Of a stretch of DNA of 64,000 bases, positions 58,700 through 64,000 are shown piece after piece. The notes under the pieces were generated by a model that did no database searches, was not told the DNA's origin, and saw only the letters and a list, made by a program, of their open reading frames with translations. Source of the stretch: Nocardioides rotundus (GTDB lineage Bacteria; Actinomycetota; Actinomycetes; Propionibacteriales; Nocardioidaceae); assembly GCF_019931675.1 (NCBI RefSeq), contig NZ_CP082922.1, positions 682,001-746,000 on the forward strand, in the 5' to 3' direction. The position numbers and the translations under genes are program-made. Within the stretch, counting starts at the first letter, position 1, and every line of letters begins with the position of its first letter.

Positions 58700-59499
58700 G
58701 CACGACCGAGGTCCACCCGTCCGCGCTGCGCGCCACGGGGGTGACGCTGGGGTACGCCGGCGAGGCCGTCGTCGAGGGCGTCGACCTGGAGGTGCCCGCG
58801 GGGCAGATCCTGGTCGTGCTCGGGCACTCCGGCTGCGGCAAGTCGACGCTGCTGCGGGCGATCGCCGGGCTGATCCACCCGATCTCCGGCGAGATCGTCG
58901 CCGGGGACCAGCGGGTCACCGGGCCCGACGCCGACCGTGCCCTAGTCTTCCAGGAGGACGCGCTGCTGCCGTGGCGCTCGGCCCACCGCAACGTCGAGCT
59001 GCCGCTCACGGTCCGTGGTGTCGGGCGCCGGGAGCGGCGGGAGCGCGCCACGGAGTGGCTGGAGCGGGTCGGCCTGTCCCGCTACGCCGACCGGCTGCCC
59101 GGCCAGCTCTCCGGCGGGATGCGGCAGCGGGTCCAGCTCGCCCGCGCGCTCGCCGGGGCTCCCGGGCTGATCTGCATGGACGAGCCGTTCGGCGCGCTGG
59201 ACGCCCAGACCCGCGCCTCCATGCAGCAGCTGCTCGTCGAGGCGTGGCAGGCCTCGGGCTGCACGGTCGTCTTCGTCACCCACGACGTGGACGAGGCGCT
59301 GCGGATCGCCGACCGGATCGTGGTCCTCGGGCGCCGCGGCGTGGTCGCGGAGCACCCGGTCGCCCACCCGCGCGACCCGGACCGGGCCCCGGGCGCCGCC
59401 GTACGCGCCGAGATCCTCGCCGCCCTCAGCCTCACCCAGTCCCTGGCCCCCGCCCCCGACCGAGACCCCGCCCCGCAGACCCGGAAGGACGTCGCGTGA
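58696..59499 (+). CDS. ABC transporter ATP-binding protein (SsuB/TauB type)
   Basis: 267 residues from ATG 58696 (ATGA overlap). Walker A LGHSGCGKSTLLRAIAGL, Q-loop VFQEDALLPWRSAHRNV, signature LSGGMRQRVQLARAL and Walker B ICMDEPFGALDAQ are intact, with the switch His in FVTHDVDEALRIADRI. The LPWRSAHRNVELPL stretch is the usual mark of the nitrate/sulfonate/taurine ATPases. A Pro/Ala-rich tail follows. It powers import of the substrate bound by the lipoprotein at 56408. Confidence 0.93.
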   Translation: MSTTEVHPSALRATGVTLGYAGEAVVEGVDLEVPAGQILVVLGHSGCGKSTLLRAIAGLIHPISGEIVAGDQRVTGPDADRALVFQEDALLPWRSAHRNVELPLTVRGVGRRERRERATEWLERVGLSRYADRLPGQLSGGMRQRVQLARALAGAPGLICMDEPFGALDAQTRASMQQLLVEAWQASGCTVVFVTHDVDEALRIADRIVVLGRRGVVAEHPVAHPRDPDRAPGAAVRAEILAALSLTQSLAPAPDRDPAPQTRKDVA

Positions 59500-62198
59500 A
59501 CATCCCCGAGCCGACCGAGACCGAAGAGCGCCACTGCGACGTGCTGGTGATCGGCGGCGGCACCGCCGGCACCATGGCGGCGATCACCGCCGCCGAGGCC
59601 GGCGCGCAGGTGCTGTTGCTGGAGAAGGCGCACGTGCGGCACTCCGGAGCGCTGGCGATGGGCATGGACGGCGTGAACAACGCGGTCATCCCCGGCAAGG
59701 CCACGCCGGAGGACTACGTCGCCGAGATCACCCGTGCCAACGACGGCATCGTCAACCAGGCCACCATCCGGCAGACCGCCACCCGCGGCTACGACATGGT
59801 GCGACGGCTGGAGCGCTACGGCGTGAAGTTCGAGAAGGACGAGTACGGCGACTACGCGGTCCGCCGGGTGCACCGGTCCGGGTCCTACGTGCTGCCGATG
59901 CCGGAGGGCAAGGACGTCAAGAAGGTCCTCTACCGGGTGATGCGCAAGCGGGAGATCCGGCAGAACCTGACGATCGAGAACCGGCTGATGCCGGTGCGCG
60001 TGCTCACCGCCGAGGGCCGCGCGGTCGGCGCCGCCGCACTGCACACCCGCACCGGCGGGTTCGTCACCGTCTCCGCGGGTGCGGTGATCCTGGCGACCGG
60101 CGCCTGCGGGCGGCTGGGGCTGCCGGCGAGCGGCTACCTCTACGGCACCTATGAGAACCCGACGAACGCCGGCGACGGCTATGCGATGGCCTACCACGCG
60201 GGCGCCGAGCTGAGCGGGATCGAGTGCTTCCAGGTCAACCCGCTGATCAAGGACTACAACGGCCCGGCGTGCGCCTACGTCGCGAACCCGTTCGGCAGCT
60301 ACCAGGTCAACGCCGACGGCGAGCGGTTCGTGGACTGCGACTACTGGAGCGGTCAGATGATGGCCGAGGTGAAGGAGGAGATCGACTCCGCGCGCGGTCC
60401 GATCTACCTCAAGACCACCCACCTGCCCGAGGAGACGGTCTCGGCGCTGGAGGGGATCCTGCACCACACCGAGCGGCCGACGCGTGGCACGTTCCACTCC
60501 GGCCGGGGGCACGACTACCGCACCCACGACGTGGAGATGCACATCTCCGAGATAGGGCTGTGCGGCGGGCACTCCTCCTCCGGCGTGTGGGTGGACGAGA
60601 ACGCCCAGACCACGGTGCCGGGGCTCTACGCCGCGGGCGACCTGGCCTGCGTGCCGCACAACTACATGATCGGCGCGTTCGTCTTCGGCGACCTGGCCGG
60701 CACCCACGCGAGCGCCCACCTGCCGTCCACCCGGCCCGAGCTGCCCGCCGACCAGGTGGCCGCCGCGCACGAGCTGGTCTACCGGCCGCTGCGCAACCCG
60801 GACGGGCCGCCGCAGCCGCAGGTGGAGTACAAGCTGCGCCGCTTCGTCAACGACTACGTCGCACCGCCGAAGACCGGCCGCAAGCTGGCGATCGCGATCG
60901 AGTCCTTCGACCGGATGGCCGGGGAGCTGGAGGGGATGGGCGGGCGTACGCCGCACGAGCTGATGCGCTGCGCCGAGGTCACCTTCATCCGCGACTGCGC
61001 CGAGTTGGCCGCGCGCGCCTCGATGGTGCGCGAGGAGAGCCGGTGGGGGCTCTACCACGCCCGGGCCGACCTGCCGCTGCGCGACGACGACGCGTGGTTC
61101 TTCCACCTCAACGTGCGGCGCCGCCCCGACGGCGGGACCGAGTTCGTGCGGCGACCGGTCGCGGAGTACGTCGTCCCGGTCGAGGGCGTGACCATCCCCG
61201 CCTCCGCGCCCGACGACGTCGCGGTGATCGCGTCCGTCGAGCCACGGCAGCTGGTGACGGGGCGGCGCTCCGGGCCGGCCGGCGCCGCGGCGACCCGCTC
61301 GCCCCGGCTGCTGGAGCTGTTGGAGCTGGCCGACTCCTCGCCCGACCTCGGGGAGCTCGACCCGTTCCTGGTCGACGCCGAGCCGGCGGTGCGCCGGGCG
61401 GCGGTGGCGACGCTGACCGAGGTGGTGCCGGCCGGGTTCGGCCCGGCGCTGGTCGCGCGGCTGGAGGACGAGGACGCCTCGGTCCGGTCCGCCGCGGCAC
61501 ACGCGCTGCGCGAGCTGGTCGAGGTGGTGCCGGCGACCGAGGAGGTCTCGGCGGCGCTGCACGGTGCCGCCTCGGTGGCCGACCCGGTGGGGCGGGCCGC
61601 CGTCCTCGACGTACTCCGCGGACTGCGGCTCGGCACCGTCGAGGACTTCTCCGCCGCGCTCGCCGACGAGGACCACCGGGTGCGGCTGCAGGCGGTGAGC
61701 GGGCTGGTGTCGCTGGACGCGGTCGAGCCGGTCGCGCGAGCCACCGCCGACGCCGAGCGCGAGGTCCGGGTCGCGGCGGTGCACGGCCTCGGCACGATCG
61801 GCTCGCCGGCCTCCGAGCCGGTGCTGGCCGACCTCGCCGGGGACCCCGAGCTCCTCGTGCGGGCCGCGGCCCTGGAGTCCCTCGGCGCGCTGGGGGGCTC
61901 GCCGGACTCCTGGTCGCGGTCCGCCGAGGGTCTGTCCGACCGGGCCTGGCGGGTCCGGGTCGGCGCCGTACGCGGCCTCGCCGGCGCGCCCGACGACGTG
62001 GCGGTGCCACCGCTGCTCCCGGCGCTGGAGGACGAGCACGCCGACGTGCGCAAGGCCGCGGTGATCGCGCTCTCCGAGCGGACCGGCGACGACCGTGCCG
62101 TCGAGGCGCTCGAGCGGGCCACCAAGGACACCGACGCCGACGTGCGGGGCTATGCGCGGCGGGCCCTGCACGCCGCCTCTCGGGTCGCGGCGAGCTGA
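59496..62198 (+). CDS. AprA-like FAD-dependent oxidoreductase fused to a HEAT-repeat domain
   Basis: 900 residues, GTG start overlapping the ATPase stop. Residues 15-560 are a flavoprotein: CDVLVIGGGTAGTMAAITAA (FAD loop), RHSGALAMGMDGVNNAV (close to the AprA RSGAVAxG motif), RLEYG-like ERYGVKFEKDEYG, GGHSSSGVWVDENAQT and GLYAAGDLACVPHNYMIGAF (second FAD site). Residues about 605-895 are HEAT-like repeats (PAVRRAAVATLTEV, ASVRSAAAHALREL, HRVRLQAVSGLVSL, REVRVAAVHGLGTI, ADVRKAAVIALSER). Fumarate reductases and AprA do not carry such a tail. Electrons probably come from the ferredoxin of the operon; the substrate is unknown, but the importer suggests an organosulfur compound. Confidence 0.82.
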   Translation: MNIPEPTETEERHCDVLVIGGGTAGTMAAITAAEAGAQVLLLEKAHVRHSGALAMGMDGVNNAVIPGKATPEDYVAEITRANDGIVNQATIRQTATRGYDMVRRLERYGVKFEKDEYGDYAVRRVHRSGSYVLPMPEGKDVKKVLYRVMRKREIRQNLTIENRLMPVRVLTAEGRAVGAAALHTRTGGFVTVSAGAVILATGACGRLGLPASGYLYGTYENPTNAGDGYAMAYHAGAELSGIECFQVNPLIKDYNGPACAYVANPFGSYQVNADGERFVDCDYWSGQMMAEVKEEIDSARGPIYLKTTHLPEETVSALEGILHHTERPTRGTFHSGRGHDYRTHDVEMHISEIGLCGGHSSSGVWVDENAQTTVPGLYAAGDLACVPHNYMIGAFVFGDLAGTHASAHLPSTRPELPADQVAAAHELVYRPLRNPDGPPQPQVEYKLRRFVNDYVAPPKTGRKLAIAIESFDRMAGELEGMGGRTPHELMRCAEVTFIRDCAELAARASMVREESRWGLYHARADLPLRDDDAWFFHLNVRRRPDGGTEFVRRPVAEYVVPVEGVTIPASAPDDVAVIASVEPRQLVTGRRSGPAGAAATRSPRLLELLELADSSPDLGELDPFLVDAEPAVRRAAVATLTEVVPAGFGPALVARLEDEDASVRSAAAHALRELVEVVPATEEVSAALHGAASVADPVGRAAVLDVLRGLRLGTVEDFSAALADEDHRVRLQAVSGLVSLDAVEPVARATADAEREVRVAAVHGLGTIGSPASEPVLADLAGDPELLVRAAALESLGALGGSPDSWSRSAEGLSDRAWRVRVGAVRGLAGAPDDVAVPPLLPALEDEHADVRKAAVIALSERTGDDRAVEALERATKDTDADVRGYARRALHAASRVAAS

Positions 62199-62215
62199 CT
62201 GCCTCCGCCCGGAGG

Positions 62216-62286
62216 GTTGTGGTGCGGCACCTACCAGATCCGGGGGCGGTGGCAGGGGACGTTGTGGTGCGTGCCCTACCAGATCC
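62216..62286 (+). repeat. 26-bp direct repeat, two copies 45 bp apart
   Basis: GTTGTGGTGCG followed two to three variable bases later by CCTACCAGATCC, at 62216-62241 and 62261-62286. It lies in the convergent gap after the flavoprotein. No gene overlaps; role unknown. Confidence 0.75.
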
Positions 62287-62351
62287 CGCGGGGTCTTCCT
62301 GCGGGATGTGAGAGCACCCGCGTCACAACGCCCGCGCCTCGGCGAGCACCC

Positions 62352-63581
62352 TCACCGCCCGCGCACCACCAGCCGCCCGAGGAGACCGAGGGCGAGGACG
62401 CCGAGTCCGACGGCGACCGAGACCCAGGGGAGGGTGAGGACGAGTACGGCGCACCCGACGAGCCCGAGCACATTGAGCGCCCGCGGCCAGCGCCGCTCGG
62501 CGGGGGGCTGGCGCAGCGCGGAGAGGTTCGCGACGAAGTAGTAGACGAGCACCCCGCAGGAGGAGAAGCCGATCGCGCCGCGCAGGTCCGCGACGAGCAC
62601 CAGGACCACGACGGCGGCGCCGATGGCGACCTGGGCGTGATCGGGGACCCGGTGCTCGGGGTGCACGTGCGCGAGGGTGGACGGGAGGTCGCGCTCGCGC
62701 GCCATGGCCAACGAGGTGCGCCCGATCCCGGCCAGCAGCGCGAGCAGCGCACCGAGCGCCGCCGCGGCCGCGCCGACCCGCACCAGAGGCGACGCCCAGG
62801 CGGCTCCGGCGGCCGTCGCCGCGTCCGCGATCGGGGTGGTCGACCCGGCGAGGTCCGCGCCGAGCACCCGGAGCACCGCCACCCCGACGACCGCGTAGAG
62901 GACGACCGCGACCCCGAGCGCGATCAGGATGGCCCGGCCCAGCATCTCCGGCTGCCGTACCTCCTCGGCGAGGGTGGCGATCCGCGCGTACCCGGCGAAC
63001 GCGAAGAACAGCAGCCCCGCGGACTGGAGCACCCCCCAGGCGGAGCCGGAGGGGGCGGGTACGGCGGCCGGCGAGGCCGGCAGCACCACCGCGACCGCGA
63101 CCACCAGGGTGATCAGGGTGAGCGCGAGCAGGACCTGGCCGACTCGCGCGGTGCGGGTGACGCCCCACAGGTTCGCCAGCGTCAGCGCCACCACGGCCGC
63201 GACCGCGGCGAGCCGCTGCCAGACCGGCTCGCCGGGGACGGCGTACGCCGCGAACGTCATCGCCATCGCGGCGCACGACGCGGTCTTGCCGACGACGAAC
63301 CCCCACCCGGCGACGAAGCCCCACCAGGGGCCGAGCACCTCGCGGCCGAACAGGTACGTGCCGCCCGAGGACGGGTAGGTCTGCGCGAGCTGGGCCGAGG
63401 CGACCGCGTTGCAGAACGCGACGACCGCCGCGATCCCGAGCCCGACGAGCAGCAGTGAGCCGGCCGCCGTGGCCGCCGGCCCCCAGACGGCGAACACGCC
63501 CGCGCCGACCATCGCGGTGAGCCCCACGCTCACCGCGTCCCCCGTGCCGAGCCGCCTGGCGAGCTCCGGATGCTGCGTCAC
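62352..63581 (-). CDS. APC-family amino acid/polyamine permease
   Basis: 409 residues from GTG 63581. GDAVSVGLTAMVGAGVFAVWGP is the APC opening (GxxIGxG helix 1); helices follow at regular spacing (LLLVGLGIAAVVAFCNAVA, YPSSGGTYLFGREVLGPWWGF). SSGGTYxFGxxxLGPxxGF is the helix 3 motif and LFFAFAGYARIATLAEEV the helix 6 region. It is a proton-coupled carrier; substrate unknown. ATG codons upstream are in other frames. No ribosome-binding site is obvious. Confidence 0.85.
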   Translation of the reverse strand: MTQHPELARRLGTGDAVSVGLTAMVGAGVFAVWGPAATAAGSLLLVGLGIAAVVAFCNAVASAQLAQTYPSSGGTYLFGREVLGPWWGFVAGWGFVVGKTASCAAMAMTFAAYAVPGEPVWQRLAAVAAVVALTLANLWGVTRTARVGQVLLALTLITLVVAVAVVLPASPAAVPAPSGSAWGVLQSAGLLFFAFAGYARIATLAEEVRQPEMLGRAILIALGVAVVLYAVVGVAVLRVLGADLAGSTTPIADAATAAGAAWASPLVRVGAAAAALGALLALLAGIGRTSLAMARERDLPSTLAHVHPEHRVPDHAQVAIGAAVVVLVLVADLRGAIGFSSCGVLVYYFVANLSALRQPPAERRWPRALNVLGLVGCAVLVLTLPWVSVAVGLGVLALGLLGRLVVRGR

Positions 63582-63595
63582 GACACCATGGTGGC

Positions 63596-64000
63596 CTAGC
63601 TCGCCGACCGTGCGAGACGCGCCCGGAGGAGCCCGGCCATCCGCTCCGCCTCGGCCGGGTCGCAGCCCGGTTCGTCGACCAGCGTGGCCACGAGGAAGCG
63701 TGGCCCGCGCAGTGGCCCCTCCCACCAGGGGATCAGCCAGACGTGGAAGTGGGGGAAGCGATCCATGGTGGCCCACTGGTACACCCGGTCGCACCCCGTG
63801 ACCTCGCGGATGGCGGCGGTCAGCCGGCCGAGGGCGTGGGAGTACGTCGCCGCCTCGGTGTCGTTGAACACCGACGGGTCGAGCACGTGTCGCCGCGCCT
63901 CCAGGATCACCGTCCCCGGCGGTCCGTAGGCGGCCGGAGCGTGCCCGGCACGCCAGACCCCGTCGTCGATCAGCCACCCACCCGGCGCTGGCTCGGTCCG
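63596..64000 (-). CDS. HIT-family (histidine triad) protein, 5' partial
   Basis: The frame is open to the window edge, so the start is beyond 64000. The visible 134 residues begin GGWLIDDGVWRAGH, then GPPGTVILEARRHVLDPSVF and, at the end, FPHFHVWLIPWWEG. HFHVW is the HxHx motif of the HIT superfamily (AMP-lysine hydrolases, Ap4A-type). The gene ends 15 bp before the permease start, so both may be one operon. The third His of the triad reads HVWLIP rather than HxHxHxx, so activity is uncertain. Confidence 0.75.
   Translation of the reverse strand, partial: RTEPAPGGWLIDDGVWRAGHAPAAYGPPGTVILEARRHVLDPSVFNDTEAATYSHALGRLTAAIREVTGCDRVYQWATMDRFPHFHVWLIPWWEGPLRGPRFLVATLVDEPGCDPAEAERMAGLLRARLARSAS

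Noticed and set aside
59082..62171. 1029-residue minus-strand open frame
   Set aside because: Shadow of the flavoprotein/HEAT gene; low-complexity translation and no family pattern.

Overview
High-GC actinobacterial chromosome, most likely Nocardioides or a close relative. The evidence is the very GC-rich codon third positions, frequent GTG starts, ATGA/GTGA start-stop overlaps, an actinobacterial-type coproheme pathway pair, a SigE-family sigma factor, and the short repeat GGTCTCGACAGGCTCGACCA that is typical of that group. Both window ends cut through genes.

Layout. 1-3.4 kb: end of a sulfonate-type monooxygenase operon (LLM monooxygenase, FMN reductase, frameshifted flavin reductase, MHS-type MFS transporter). 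3.4-5.6 kb: heme pair (HemY/CgoX, HemQ/ChdC). 5.6-8.0 kb: divergent rhamnose precursor genes (rmlA and an rmlC-rmlD fusion). 8.0-9.5 kb: msrB and a stand-alone LigD polymerase. 9.5-12.3 kb: large secreted galactose-oxidase-like copper enzyme. 12.5-17.7 kb: small hypothetical protein, a four-gene ABC-2 exporter and an ATP-dependent DNA ligase. 17.7-19.2 kb: HTH/nucleotidyltransferase pair resembling a toxin-antitoxin module. 19.2-20.6 kb: sigma factor and membrane partner. 20.7-22.3 kb: a 1.5-kb islet between an intact tRNA-Gln and a perfect 47-bp copy of its 3' half, carrying a uracil-DNA-glycosylase-like gene. 22.3-29 kb: housekeeping block glmU-prs-(pepN)-rplY-pth. 29-47 kb: surface polysaccharide locus (sugar transferase, GT2, WecG/TagA transferase, flippase, Wzz-like and Wzy-like proteins, sulfotransferase, CDP-glycerol-type transferase, two related glycoside hydrolases, a PKD protein). 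47-50 kb: cysQ, a broken HAD gene and a LicD-like gene. 50-55.2 kb: mfd, a SurA-like lipoprotein and mazG. 55.3-62.2 kb: GntR-controlled operon of an AprB-like ferredoxin, an Ssu/Tau-type ABC importer and an AprA-like flavoprotein fused to HEAT repeats. 62.3-64 kb: APC permease and a partial HIT protein.

How the parts fit. The polysaccharide locus looks like a self-contained Wzx/Wzy-type system whose product may be sulfated and glycerophosphate-modified; CysQ could clear the PAP by-product. RmlA/RmlC-RmlD could supply dTDP-rhamnose. Two separate loci (1-3.4 kb and 55-62 kb) point to scavenging of organosulfur compounds.

Most notable: (i) a repeat family inserted in the same reading frame and orientation inside four conserved genes (hemY, pepN twice, mfd, mazG); (ii) the AprBA-like/HEAT operon; (iii) the tRNA-Gln islet; (iv) two unusual polysaccharide chain-length proteins, a Wzy-Wzz fusion and a Wzz with a kinase-like domain lacking its Walker A; (v) a 24-C tract and 15-bp inverted repeat upstream of a secreted hydrolase. 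Four genes carry apparent disruptions (about 1850, 25047, 48128 and 56512); sequencing error cannot be excluded from the sequence alone.
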